From Aureobasidium sp. EXF-3400 (Eukaryota; Ascomycota; Dothideomycetes; Dothideales; Saccotheciaceae), in the NCBI GenBank assembly GCA_024195585.1, contig SWBL01000047.1, positions 62,001 through 126,000 of the forward strand: DNA of 64,000 nt. Direction: 5' to 3'. Positions 11,307-22,076 of the stretch are shown piece by piece. Every line of letters starts with the position of its first letter. The stretch's first letter is position 1. Position numbers and translations under genes: made by a program. The notes under the pieces are model-generated. The model saw only the letters and a list, made by a program, of their open reading frames with translations, ran no database searches and was not told the DNA's origin.

Positions 11307-13189
11307 ATGCCTAACAAGATTCAAGACCTCCACACCGTGGACGACAAGTCCTTCGACTATGTCTTCGAACAGAATGCCACCGTGACATTGAGATCAAGCG
11401 AAGGCTTGGTTCGTGTTAATGTATACCGACCAAAGACATCCGAGAAAGTCCCTGTTTTGGTCACCTACGGACCGTATGTGCAAATGACGAATCCCTCAGC
11501 CAGGGCAAGAACTAACAGCAGACAGTTACGGAAAGGACATCCCATATGCTGACTTCCACGCAAAGAGTTATTCGGAGGTCAACCCTGAGCACAAGTCAGA
11601 ACACTCGGCGTGGGAAACTCCTGACCCTGCCTTCTGGACCAAGAATGGATACGCAGTAGTCCGTGCTGACGAGCGTGGGCTGGGTCAATCTCCTGGTCTG
11701 CTTGACACCATGTCAAGAGGTACCTCAGAAGCTTTCTTCGATGTGGTCGAATGGGCTGCAGAGCAAGAATGGTCGTCTGGAAAGGTCGGTCTTCTTGGTA
11801 TCAGTTACTTCGCTGGATCGCAGTGGCGTGTGGCTGCAAGAAACCCCAAGGGGCTGTCTGCTATTGTACCTTGGGAGGGTATGTCGGACTACTACAGAGA
11901 TCGTTGCCGTCATGGTGGTATTCTGTCCAACCAGTTCATCAGGTTCTGGTGGAACCGTCAGATCATCACCAACCAATATGGACGACCAGGCCGCAAGGCG
12001 AGCAATTGGGGCCCAGACACAATTGAGGGTGATCTCTCGGATGAGGAAAGAGCTGCAAACAGACAAGACCAGAACATTGACAACCAGAAAAACTAGTGAG
12101 TATCTCAAGATAACGCGAATTGGATACAGACTAACCCCTTATAGCTACCGCGATGAACCCTACTACGCTTCGAAGGAGTACGATATGGGCGACATCAAGG
12201 TTCCGCTGCTCTCGGTCGCCAACTGGGGCGGTATTCTGCTCCATCTTCGTGGAAATATCGAGGGTTTCACCCACGCCGGTTCCGAATTTAAATACCTTCG
12301 TTGTATCACTGGCCGTCACGACCTTCCCTTCTACTATAATGAAGAGGTTGAAATCCAACGCAGCTTTCTCGATGCCTTCCTTAAGGGCGAAGACAGAGTT
12401 GGTTGGGCTACTAAGGGCAAGGTCCCTACAGTGGATATTGTCCTTCGTAAGGGCGATGTTGGCTTCAACGATGCCAAAGCAGAACAGACCTACCCTAGAA
12501 GACAAGAGAATGAGTGGCCGATTGCCAGGACACAATACACAAATTACTATCTCACACCCGAGAAGGAGCTCGTCACTTCGACTCCTTCAGGGAAGGCCAA
12601 GCTCGGCTACAGAGCTCTGGCCACGCTTGATAAGCCTGAGATGATTCAGTTTACCACTCCTGCTTTCGAGAAGGAGACAGAGATCACTGGTCATATCACA
12701 GCTCGTCTCAACGTCTCACTGACTCCTGATACTACTGGTCCCACGCCTACCGACATCGATCTCTTCGTAACTCTTAGACACATTTCACCAGAGGGCAAAG
12801 AAGTCTACTACACAGGAACTGCTGGAGACCCAGTACCACTCTGTAAGGGTTGGCTTCGTGTTTCTATGCGCAAGACCAACCCTGAGCACTACAAGCACAG
12901 GCCTTACCTGCCTCACAGAGACTACTTCAGCACCGACAAGCTACCCGTCATTCCTGGAGAGGTATATCCCGTGGACATCGAAGTCTGGCCCACCAACGTT
13001 GTTGTCGACAAGGGTGGTAAGATTATCTTCGAGGTCTCTAGTGGTGATACTCAGGGCTCTGGTATCTTTGGTCACAACGATCCCGTTGATCGATCCGAGG
13101 AAAAGCTCAAGGGTACAAACTTTGTTCACTTCAGCGATAAGTTTGTCAATTATGTCACTCTTCCCGTCATTCCTCCCAAGGAGGAGTAG
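11307..13189 (+). CDS. CocE/NonD-family alpha/beta hydrolase with PepX C-terminal domain
   Basis: Three exons: 11307-11473, 11526-12095, 12145-13189 (593 aa). The N-terminal half is an alpha/beta hydrolase: RADERGLGQSPG is the strand and turn after the oxyanion loop and GISYFAG holds the nucleophilic Ser (residue 149). GRHD in the middle of the protein is a candidate for the acid/His part of the triad. The C-terminal third, from about residue 350, is the jelly-roll domain of X-Pro dipeptidyl peptidase and cocaine esterase (ITGHITARLNV, SGDTQGSG). Family members hydrolyse esters, amides or acyl bonds. Within this neighbourhood it may open a lactone or ester made by the oxygenases, which is inference. 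Confidence 0.9.
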
Positions 13190-13580
13190 ACGACCTCTGA
13201 GCGGCAAAGTAGTCGAATGTAAAAGGCAAATAGATATATCCCATTTAGCGTCTTGATAGTGTGCATTTTCTATGTATACACACATTGTTGAAAGTACAGC
13301 GCAACTTTGAAGTGATTTCGGTAAACTCTGGATTATTACATGTCAGGGAAAAATCAAACTTGTCGTGTTCTGTAAGTTGTGGATCTGTCTCAGCAGCACA
13401 AGTATTGCGACCAGAGGTGATAAGCCACCAAAGCTACAAGCATGCAATGCTTGTTGAACGTAAAGTTTTTTTTTTTTCTTCGACAGGAGTTTAGACAGGA
13501 AACAGCCATCAAATACAGAAGCACATACTAATAGATCTTGATATCATGAAACACATTGAACTCCATCTAAAGCCACGTTT
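13190..13580. other. Convergent 3' region
   Basis: This gap lies between two convergent genes. It is AT-rich with a run of T at about 13466-13477. I see nothing else in it. Confidence 0.5.
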
Positions 13581-14553
13581 TCAAGCAGCAGCGCGTACGC
13601 TTCTGCTTCCTTGCCAATTTCCAATCGTGAACTGTGAGTTGCACATATTCTGTAGCTCCCAAGTCTCTGCACCCAAAACACCACCTTGCTCTTCCAAATC
13701 TTCCCAGTCGCCTGCAGCACCAGCACAGAAGCATGCTGCCATAAAGTGATCATCTGTACCGTGAGCGTCACGGTAGTGGTAGTGCTTCATCAAGCGTGTC
13801 ATGGCTCTGCGCAGAGCAGGGCCTTGGTTTTGTGTCATGACATCTTCCACAGCCTGTCTAAACTCCAAGAGAGACTTCTCTGGCGGAGCGACTTGGGCAA
13901 AGTTGTCTCTATGCTGGACCATGGGCCACCAAACGTTGCGGTAGAGGTTGTGGACGGCACCTCCTGTACCAACGATCAGGTAGCCTTCCTTTCTCAGGGA
14001 TCGCAATGATGATCCGACTTTCATGTGGTAGTGAGGGTCGTAGTATGCGTTCATGCTGACGATTGTGGTAGGAGGACAGCCATTGGGGAACATTCGGATC
14101 AGAATCAGGAATGTGTCGTGAATCCAGTCAAAAGTGGCGTCCTTCTCTGCGTTGAAGCCTGCTTTAAGCAGCAGATCCAGTACGCGATCAGATGTGGGCA
14201 AATCTGGAACGAGTTCATAGTCGACGTATTTTGAAGGGTGAACATATGCAACCGGACTCTTGTTTGGCTTGGGATTCGCTGACACCATGATTTTGTCACC
14301 TCGAGCATCCCAATGTGCTCCCTGTTCTTGTCAATAAATGTACTGAGTAATATTTCTGAATGGAAACTCACCATCATAACTACACCCTTGATGCCATGTG
14401 CCAAAGCTTCGTCACCACATTTCTTCCAGTAATCAGCACTAGTAGACTCCTCGCCCAACATCATGGTCGAGCCATGGCTGAAAAAGTGAACTGGTGTCAA
14501 ACCTGCTCGCGTTAGAACATGTGCAGGCTTATTCTAAATCAAAACATACCCAT
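13581..14553 (-). CDS. LigB-type extradiol ring-cleavage dioxygenase (DODA-like)
   Basis: Three exons: 14550-14553, 14372-14502, 13581-14321 (291 aa). The N-terminus HFFSHGSTMM and GAHWD (H48) match the class III extradiol dioxygenase family (LigB, plant and fungal DOPA dioxygenase), which opens catechol-type rings with Fe(II). Metal or acid candidates are H11, H48, H113 in WIHDTF and H169 in GTGGAVHNL. The usual FDHGxW segment reads FDWIHDTF, so the motif is somewhat diverged. The first exon is only four bases (ATGG); no other start lies in frame before the conserved His motif, so this start is likely but should be confirmed. Extradiol cleavage beside an FAH-family hydrolase resembles bacterial meta-pathways. 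Confidence 0.85.
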
Positions 14554-14880
14554 TATTATGATAATATTTTTGTGAATGTCAAAAACGTGCAGTGAGTCGA
14601 GCGGAGGGGCAGCTTGAATACTAATTCGGACGATAATATGTTATGGGGTACATGGGTACCTTGGTAGTACCAGCGGGGTGCCGTGAACGGCAGTGGGATC
14701 CAGATTTAGATTTATCGGGAAGTGGAGGAGCGGGAGCAAGACAGCAAGACGCCACACAAACTCGCAACGTTTCGCGTTGTAGTCAGCCGACCAACGAAGA
14801 CCAACAACCGACATGGAAGAATGAGGGGAGGGGGCATCTCTTTTTGATCTCCACATGCCCATCCAGCCGTGCTACCTGGC
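14554..14880. promoter_or_regulatory. Divergent promoter region, dioxygenase and transcription factor
   Basis: The dioxygenase and the regulator start outward from this 327-base gap. No coding frame is supported. Divergence of a regulator from a target gene is common in fungal clusters. Confidence 0.45.
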
Positions 14881-17800
14881 ATGATATCTCCTGTTTGCTG
14901 CGATCACTCTCAACCGATGGAGAACGCTTCCCCACAATCAGTCCTTGGTAAACGACAACGGGACGACGCTTCAGACCAGACACCACAGGAATCATCCAAG
15001 TTGTTCCAGTGTGGTGATTGCAGGAAGAGTTACTCACGCGTTGATCATCTTGCGAGACATGTTCGTCTACATACAAAGGTCAGTATTGCCCTTAGCCTTC
15101 TGTATTGAGTTATATCGATATTCATGTCATGTCTAGGAAAAGCCATACCTCTGTCAAATATGCAACAAGAGCTTTGCTAGAGCGTGAGTGCTTTGCATCT
15201 TCCCTGTGTGCTCGAGACTGTTACAGCTAGCTGCAAAGATGCACAATATCTACCAGAGTAAAGCGACATCCACAGAGATAGCATAATCTCGTGATGCTGC
15301 AATGGCCACACTCCTGATTCTGGATTTATTGTGCTTTTTTGTGGCTACCGGCAATAATCTACAGCAAATGGGAGAGCATGCTGCATACTATACAAGCAGC
15401 TGACGACATACCAGTGATCTCCTGAAACGCCATGTTGCTGGCCATGAAGCTCGAGGAGAGCAATCTGCAGGCACCTCGGCTCCAAATCGTCAAGGTCGTG
15501 TGAGCAAAGCATGCGAAGCCTGTGCCGAGCTGCACATTCGCTGCGACGAACAAAAGCCATGTACGAGATGCAACAAAAAGCAGATTACCTGCGTCTATCA
15601 GACGTCTCCACCGCCGCCAGACAAGGAAGCTGTCGCTCGAGATCTGTTGGCCTTTGCAAGCGAGTCAATTGTCATGCCGTCTGATATACCATCGATGAAC
15701 CCCTCGATTGACCCTTCCATGACCCCTTCAATGCACCCTTCAATGCACGCCTCGATGGACCCGTTGATAAACCCCTCGACGAATCCTTCGATGAACCCCT
15801 CATTGGACCATGCCAGTACCGACCCTTATCAGCTATCAACAGAGCCCATGATCATAACTCAACAAGGTTCCGGTCACGTATCAGTGCCTCCGAACGACCA
15901 TGATGGAGGATTTCTGCATGACTTCCTACAGAGTATTATTGGCGGAGACCCCTTTCCTCGGGAGATCGCGCCAGGAGGATCAGGGACCTGGACTCCGCGA
16001 AACGTCTTCGATTTTGGTGCCAATACCGACCTTGAATTGAACGATCTTGATCTAAACTTCCTAGATGGTTATAACCATGAGATACCATTTACTGCTTTCG
16101 TGGAGACACCAGAGACAAATCGTTCTATCCCCGCTAGCGAGCCACCATCAGCTCTTGGTGTTGAATCGCTGCAGAAATCTTCTACGTGGCGTTTCCGCCC
16201 AGTAACTCAGGATCGTGGCATGGGCGATCAGCAAAACATCTCTATCCCCAGTGGCGAGACCAGCAAGCGACTACCGATGCAACGCAGAGTTACATCCGAG
16301 ATGCTGTCATACACGATGCGGGATCGTGTTATGGCGCTCTTCATGGCCTCATCATCAAACGTGGATACGCTTCAGAAGACCATGCAATCATTCCCATCGC
16401 TTGAACTTCTGGATAGTCTGTTGCAGTACTTCCTATCATCCAAGACTGCAATATCAAACAGAATGATCCATCTTCCAACATTTCGTCCAAACAATGCAAG
16501 ACCAGAATTGATAGCAGCAATGGTTGTCGGAGGAGCAACTCTAGCGCCAGACGTCAGCTTGAGGAAAATGGGCTTCGCGCTGATGGAAGTCATCCGTGTT
16601 GGAGTGCCCCAAAACATTGAGAGAGACAACACACTCATTGGCGATATTGAGTGCGTCACATCCCTCTGCATCGGATTGAGCGCCGGCTTGTGGAGTGGTA
16701 ATTCACGCAAGATGGAAATCGCAGAGAGCTTCCTTCAACCGTATCTTACCATGTGCCGCCGTAGAGGCTGGTTCCGCAGATCCGCATACGAAACCATAGT
16801 TCCATATCCTACGGATGTAGGAAAGGCTCTTGAGGACAAGTGGCATGCTTGGGCTAAGCAAGAAACGCGCAAGAGACTGGTATTCTATCTTCTCGAATAC
16901 GATACTCGTCAGTCAATCGCGCTGTTCACCAATCCACTTATCTCGTATGCGGAACTCGGACTGCCTCTGCCTGAAGCGGAGAGCTTGTGGCTTGCAGCAA
17001 CAGCTGAGAAGTGGAAGCAAATATACCTGTCTTTGAACCAGCATAAACAAAGGGAGCCCTCACTTACTGATCTCTTGCAAGACGTTGAGCTTCTTGGGGA
17101 GGGACACGATGTGTTTGATGAGACAACAGCGAGCCAGGCGCTGCTCGGGGCTGCGTGGCGACTGATATGGGAGTATCGGCAAATGTGCTCCATCAGCAGA
17201 GGTCAAGCTAGCTCATGGAGCAACTCGAAACTGCTCCTGTCATCGCGTCTGACTGAGTTGACAAAGCTACTCGATTGCGTAAAGATGAGCTCTCACGCCA
17301 ATACCGCCATGACCCTGTCGCTAGAACTGCTGCACATGCATTTACATATATCTCTTGAGGAGATGCACCTCTTCGCTGGAGCCGAGGGCCACTCAGAAGC
17401 AAGAAGAGTGTATCCCTTGCTACAGGACTGGGCCAAGTCATCAAGCGCTCGCCAGGGCGTATACCATGCTGCTCAGATTGTAGCAGCGGCGAGAAAGATA
17501 CCCACCGGATGTCTGCGAGACTTCCATGCGATTGTGCTGTATCAGGCTGGCCTCGCATTGTGGTCATACGGCGTGATCTCGAATGCTGCGCTAACAGAGT
17601 CCGCTCTCGACTCTATGAGCAATGCATCTGCAAGACGTGGTGAAAGTATTGCGATGCTGGATGAGACTGATAGCAATGGTGCGCAAAGATTCATCAACCT
17701 GAACAAAGGACAAGCTGCCATCAAGAAAGCCGTCGGTGATCCCAGCGCCTCGCATGTGTTACTATCAGATCCTGCCGGAGTCATGGGTGTGCTTATGGAC

Positions 17801-17911
17801 GTATTTAAGATGAATGGGAGGCCGTCGAGGTCAGCACCGCCACTGGTGGAGAACCTGCTCGAACTCATGGAAGGCCTACGTCTCGCGGTTCTGGAGCACA
17901 GCATCGCTTAA
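14881..17911 (+). CDS. Transcription factor with two C2H2 fingers and a Zn2Cys6 cluster
   Basis: Three exons: 14881-15078, 15137-15183, 15415-17911 (913 aa). Finger one uses C44, C47, H60, H64, finger two C72, C75, H88, H92, and the binuclear cluster starts at C115 with spacing C-x2-C-x6-C-x5-C-x2-C-x6-C. A Ser/Pro/Met-rich tract follows (about 175-215). The remaining 600 residues look like the helical fungal-specific regulator domain, with alternating Leu/Trp motifs and no other catalytic signature. The second intron is 231 bases, unusually long here. ATG at 14881 is the first in frame; ATG at 14917 is an alternative. Proteins pairing both finger types are a known fungal class. Its place at the end of the enzyme run suggests pathway regulation. 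Confidence 0.9.
15688..15810 (+). repeat. 12-base coding minisatellite in the transcription factor
   Basis: About ten imperfect 12-base units of the kind atgaacccctcg encode a four-residue period (M-x-P-S). Length multiples of 12 would keep the frame, so copy number may vary between strains. It lies between the zinc cluster and the regulator domain and may act as a flexible or activating linker. Confidence 0.85.
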
Positions 17912-18573
17912 TGGATTCTCAACGGACAATCAAGGAAGATTGAATTATTCTCTGCATTTTGACAGGCGGTACACGAGAGCAACCCCCGGTTGGGGAGAAC
18001 AGCGAGGCTTGCTCAGTAAACAGATTAGTGGCATGAAACATTATCGACAGCATACCTATGGTGTCAGATTGGGATTGCCATAACAGAGAAAAGGCAAGAC
18101 ATTGTTGTATTTTAGAAGAATGTCCAGGGAGAGCTGAGAACATCATGCCTCTTGTAAAAATGTGATCAAATCCACCAGTCTGTGAATCGAACCCCTGACC
18201 TCCGATCACTGAGTATATCTTGAAGTGAATTCTGCTTTGTGACTGTGATCGGGCTGAGTGGTGTAACGGCTTACATTCATGCCTCGTAACAATGGTAATA
18301 AAACACCCTATCAGGATTCCGCCATGTAGTCTTGAATCGCTTAATGCAGCCTGGTGTCTGTCATCTGGGTGACATAGATCATGGAATTTTGATAAAGGGG
18401 TTTTCCCATATGAGCTCAGCTCTGGTTTTTTGCTGCTTCAACTTTCGTTGCCAAATGTTTTACTGTTGCTTGCGCGGAATCCGATGCGCGCATCTTCCAG
18501 GGGTAGTTGCTTCTTATCCAATTCGGATAATCGTCTTCGCGTCATGGTGCTCCCAACACATTTATTAGACGAT
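17912..18573. other. Intergenic, convergent, no gene seen
   Basis: This 662-base gap separates the regulator and the GFA gene. Two pieces look like tRNA arms, a GGTTCGATTC-type stretch on the minus strand near 18180-18205 and a D-arm-like stretch on the plus strand near 18250-18290, but they are on opposite strands and do not form a cloverleaf. Confidence 0.45.
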
Positions 18574-19043
18574 TCAAGCCGTCTCCTTTACATCCTTGCC
18601 CATCTCTGGAACCCAGACAACTCTGTCTTTACCAAAGAACTCGATCTCCGGCTTTGGCAACTCGACCTCGCCAGCAAACAATCCATACTGCAAGCACCTG
18701 TCATCCGGACTAGCAGCCTCGATGATACAGACCGGGCTGCCACACTCAGTACACATTGTCCTTGTCATAGGTTTGCCGCTTCCAGTGTCTGGGTCCGAGT
18801 AAGATTTGTGTGTTGAGCCGGAAATGGAGACGTGTTGTTTGGGGACGATGAAGGCATAGGAAGCTATGCCGCCTGAGCGGCGTTTGCAGTTTGTGCAGTT
18901 GCAACAGAGAGTTGAGAAAGAGGTAAGGGGCTTGTCAGATACGGTGACCTAAGTTGTTGTTAGAACAGGTTAAAGGAATGTTGTTAGTGTGTATTTACTT
19001 GGACTTTTCCACAGAGACAGCGGCCGGTTGTTTGGGTTGGCAT
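18574..19043 (-). CDS. GFA/CENP-V-family zinc protein
   Basis: Two exons: 18999-19043 and 18574-18948 (139 aa). It shows the cysteine pattern of the glutathione-dependent formaldehyde-activating (GFA) family: CLCG at the start, CCNCTNC in the middle and CTECGSP towards the end, each binding structural or catalytic zinc. Fungal members are mostly uncharacterised and the name need not mean formaldehyde chemistry. It lies just past the regulator and could be the last gene of the catabolic run, where oxidative demethylation would release formaldehyde, but nothing in the sequence proves this. Confidence 0.88.
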
Positions 19044-19342
19044 GATGTTTATGCTTTGATATGTTCAATGGTGCTTGGTTTGCAACGGATATCTAATGAC
19101 AACTTTTGGTATACAAGACGGTGCAAACCGAGTTGAGATTGATGTCTTGTTGTGTATTGAATTGACACAAGCAAACTACTTGGTAAGGAAAGAACAAGGA
19201 TGACTTCGACGTGTTGTCGGCCTTGCGATCACCTCTACGTCATCCAGGGTCCAAAGACGTACGTAGAAAGGGGCACCCTGGTCATATCAATCGCTAAGGG
19301 CAGCTTTATTGAGCGAAACCCTCGTCTACTTTTGTCTCAAGG

Positions 19343-21305
19343 CTATCCTAGGCGAATCTCTCTATCACGCAATACTGTCCTGAACTTCTCTTTGATGCTT
19401 TCATCCACATCCTCAGCCTTGATCAACTCGGCAGCCAAGAGAACAGCATTATCCCTTTCCTTCTCCTTTAGCCACTCTGGACGTGAGTCTTTGGTCTGTT
19501 CACCATCTGCTCCTTCTGACATCTGCCCACCCAACCTTGAGTTGAATAGTGTGAACAAGTTTTCGTCCTCAGAGAAAGCATCGCCGACTTTGCTTGCCCC
19601 GTTCGGAAGCCGAGCGGCGAGATTCAGACCTAGCCATGCTTCCGCTTGGATGGCGATAATGCCTGGTTCAGCTGCATGCTTGATGCTGAAGATGAGTGGA
19701 TCGAGAATTGAGGGGGTATTTACTGGTGTGTCGAACAATGTCTTTGTGGCTTCTTCTTCTCCGCTCTCTATTTCCGACACTGTGGCCGAAGATGCTTGCA
19801 GGGTACGGAAGAAACTGACGGCAAGCCTTGACATCTCCAGTTTGACCGAGGTGGAAGTGGTGTTTTGGTAGGTGGCGAGTAATGTGGTGAGAGAGTCGTT
19901 GCTTGCGTCAGACAGTATTGCTACCAATCTCGACTTCATGTTTGCAAGAATTTGACGCGTGAGCGCAAGACCACCCATCTGGACCTGTTCTAGTGAAATG
20001 TCTGTATAGAGATGTCTGGTTGATCGCAGGTATTCGGCATCTGCGAAGTAGCGTTCGCGATTCTGCATCGGTGTTGCAAGGTGGCGTAGTAGTCCTGAAG
20101 CCGCATTGAGGAACGCAGAATCATGAGATTGACCTAGTTCAGCGAAGAGGTCCTTGATGGGTACAGAAGGTGCTAGTGAGATAGCTGCTTCGTCGGATAT
20201 GATGAGATTACCCAAGATCAGACAAGCTGCTGGTGCAATAGGTGATCGTGATGCAGGATCTGCTGGTGTGGGTATCGTTTGCGAGTATAGGGATTGGATG
20301 AAAGCGTCTGATGTGTTGTACTTTTCATTGTAAAGTGGTAAAGCAGTCATATCGGCCAAACCTTGTGACAACACGAGCTGGAACTGCAGGTACTGCTTCT
20401 CGTCATAGTCTCCCTCGTCTTCGGCTTCGCGGTCGCTCAGCATCCTGTGTTCGGTACGTTTGAGCAGTTTCCAGACATGTTCGATATGCTTGTGTTCCAC
20501 GAGAGCTTGAACGAAGTTCTTGTCCAAAAGATGAGCTGCAACGAGCGTCAATGCATCGAGAAAAGCTGTTGCATCAATTTCCGCAAGGGGCAGTTTCAGC
20601 AACCTAGGTGCAATGGCCTCGAAGTCAAGATACTCAGCCGATGGCTTCAGTTTCTGCTTGTGCTCCACTATCATACACGTGAGGTCCAGAGCCAGACCCC
20701 AGACACCATCGTCGGTCGAAAAGCGTGTGTCGAGGCAGTAGATCAGGGATTGATGGATGTTTTGCATGAAGCACTCTTCTTGAGCAGGAGCTGGAGAAAT
20801 CAATATCTATATGTTTACCTGCCTGTTTGATTGCTAGACTTACTATAATCAGTGCATAAGTTGAAGATGACTTTGATGGTGGTGTCTGCCAATGCTATGG
20901 CTTCAGGAGAAGTTGAGCTGGACGTCAAGAATGAGTTCAAGGTCTTCAAATATGTTGGATCTGCAATCAATCCAGATCTACGAGAATCTTCGTGCAAAAA
21001 ACAAAACAATCAGCATCCTTGGCTCTATACACTTGTGTCCTCCTCTTACCATTGTCGGCGATCATATTGCCGATGCAGCGAAGCAGATTTCTCCATAGCG
21101 TCGGATCAGACGATTCTTGCTCGCTGCTCGCAGCAAGACCAGAAAACAATGACAGAAACTGCTGAAATGAGACATCTTGCATCCGTGATCTCAAGATAGG
21201 GTCAGCACTGGAATCGGCAAGAATTTGAAGTGCTTTTGCAATGTTGCTCAAGCTGGGACGATCATCACCGTCCAGCATAGACTGAGCCCATTCAAGTTCC
21301 GACAT
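19343..21305 (-). CDS. Armadillo-repeat protein, SmgGDS/RAP1GDS1-like
   Basis: Three exons: 21050-21305, 20844-20987, 19343-20790 (615 aa). It is almost entirely helical, with Leu/Ala-rich repeats such as LWRNLLRCIGNMIADN, TIKVIFNLCTDY and LKLEMSRLAV-type helices, length and layout being those of fungal RAP1 GTPase-GDP dissociation stimulator homologues, which chaperone or exchange nucleotide on small GTPases. There is no catalytic motif, so the call rests on the general pattern. The main ATG overlaps a start-stop uORF. It is divergent from DPM3, with 218 bases between. Confidence 0.75.
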
Positions 21306-21310
21306 CACAT
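21305..21310 (-). promoter_or_regulatory. Start-stop upstream ORF overlapping the main ATG
   Basis: The minus strand reads ATGTGATG at the start of the armadillo gene. The first ATG is followed directly by TGA, and the A of that stop is the A of the main start codon. Such a minimal uORF can stall or re-initiate ribosomes. Confidence 0.6.
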
Positions 21311-21523
21311 CGACTTCTCAACTGACAAGATCAATTCAAAAAGTCAAGAAAGACAGAGTTGAAGGATGTGAAATTAGGAGTGACAACCCGACCAACGCCA
21401 AGACAAAATCAGGGCGCTTGGGAACCCCGGACTTTCAGCAGATCAAGGGAGAGCTCGACGAGAGCGACAACAGCAACGTTGACTTTCCCCTTCTTCGAGT
21501 CTATACAATCACAACCAGCCAAA

Positions 21524-21919
21524 ATGACAAGGGCTACGCAAACCATCTCCATCTTCCTTCTCGTCTCCTCCGTACGTCCAGAATTGCAACTTGTCATGTG
21601 CACAAGACTGATGCGATGCCTCACAGCTCTACCTGGCCCTCTTCCTTGGCTTGATCCCCTTGCCAGCAAAGATTCAGGACGATATCATCCCCTACGTACG
21701 CATTGTCCAACCTATCGCGGCAGTCATGACCGGCAAAATACTGACTATAGGATTCAGCTTCCCTTCTGGGCCCTCATCTCGTTCGGCGCATACCTCCTGG
21801 GCAAGCTCGGCTACAATGTCATGACCTTCCACGATGTTCCAGAGGCTCACAAGGAGCTCATGGCCGAGATCGAAGTCGCTCGTGCAGACCTGAAGAAGAT
21901 GGGTGTTGAAGTGGACTAG
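21524..21919 (+). CDS. DPM3: Dolichol-phosphate mannose synthase subunit 3
   Basis: Three exons: 21524-21571, 21627-21695, 21758-21919 (92 aa, the normal size). Two membrane helices (about residues 7-28 and 38-58) are followed by the conserved cytosolic tail with LGYNVMTFHDVPEAHKEL, the DPM3 signature, and an acidic coiled end. In the ER membrane it anchors and stabilises the catalytic subunit DPM1, which makes dolichol-phosphate mannose for N-glycans, O-mannosylation and GPI anchors. The third exon begins after a second AG (21757) that keeps the frame; the AG at 21750 would not. Confidence 0.92.
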   Translation: MTRATQTISIFLLVSSVRPELQLVMCTRLMRCLTALPGPLPWLDPLASKDSGRYHPLRTHCPTYRGSHDRQNTDYRIQLPFWALISFGAYLLGKLGYNVMTFHDVPEAHKELMAEIEVARADLKKMGVEVD

Positions 21920-22076
21920 ATGCCACCATCGATAAGTGGTTCAGTCAGGCGTCATTGGGCGTAACAGCAGGTGCCAATATCACAGGGTCAAAGAGGGAGT
22001 TACAAGGGAAAAAGTCAATGTACACATACTCGTTCGCCGAGGCTTAGGTTGTGCTATCAAACATGCCTACAAAACT

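Noticed and set aside
18165..18295. tRNA-like pieces: a TTCGATTC T-arm motif on the minus strand and a D-arm/anticodon-like stretch on the plus strand
   Set aside because: They are on opposite strands and no pairing gives a full acceptor stem or anticodon arm. At most they are degenerate fragments.
352..19043. Secondary-metabolite cluster interpretation of the left region
   Set aside because: No polyketide synthase, peptide synthetase, terpene synthase or prenyltransferase is present. The enzyme set fits breakdown better than synthesis, although a partial cluster extending left of the window cannot be excluded.
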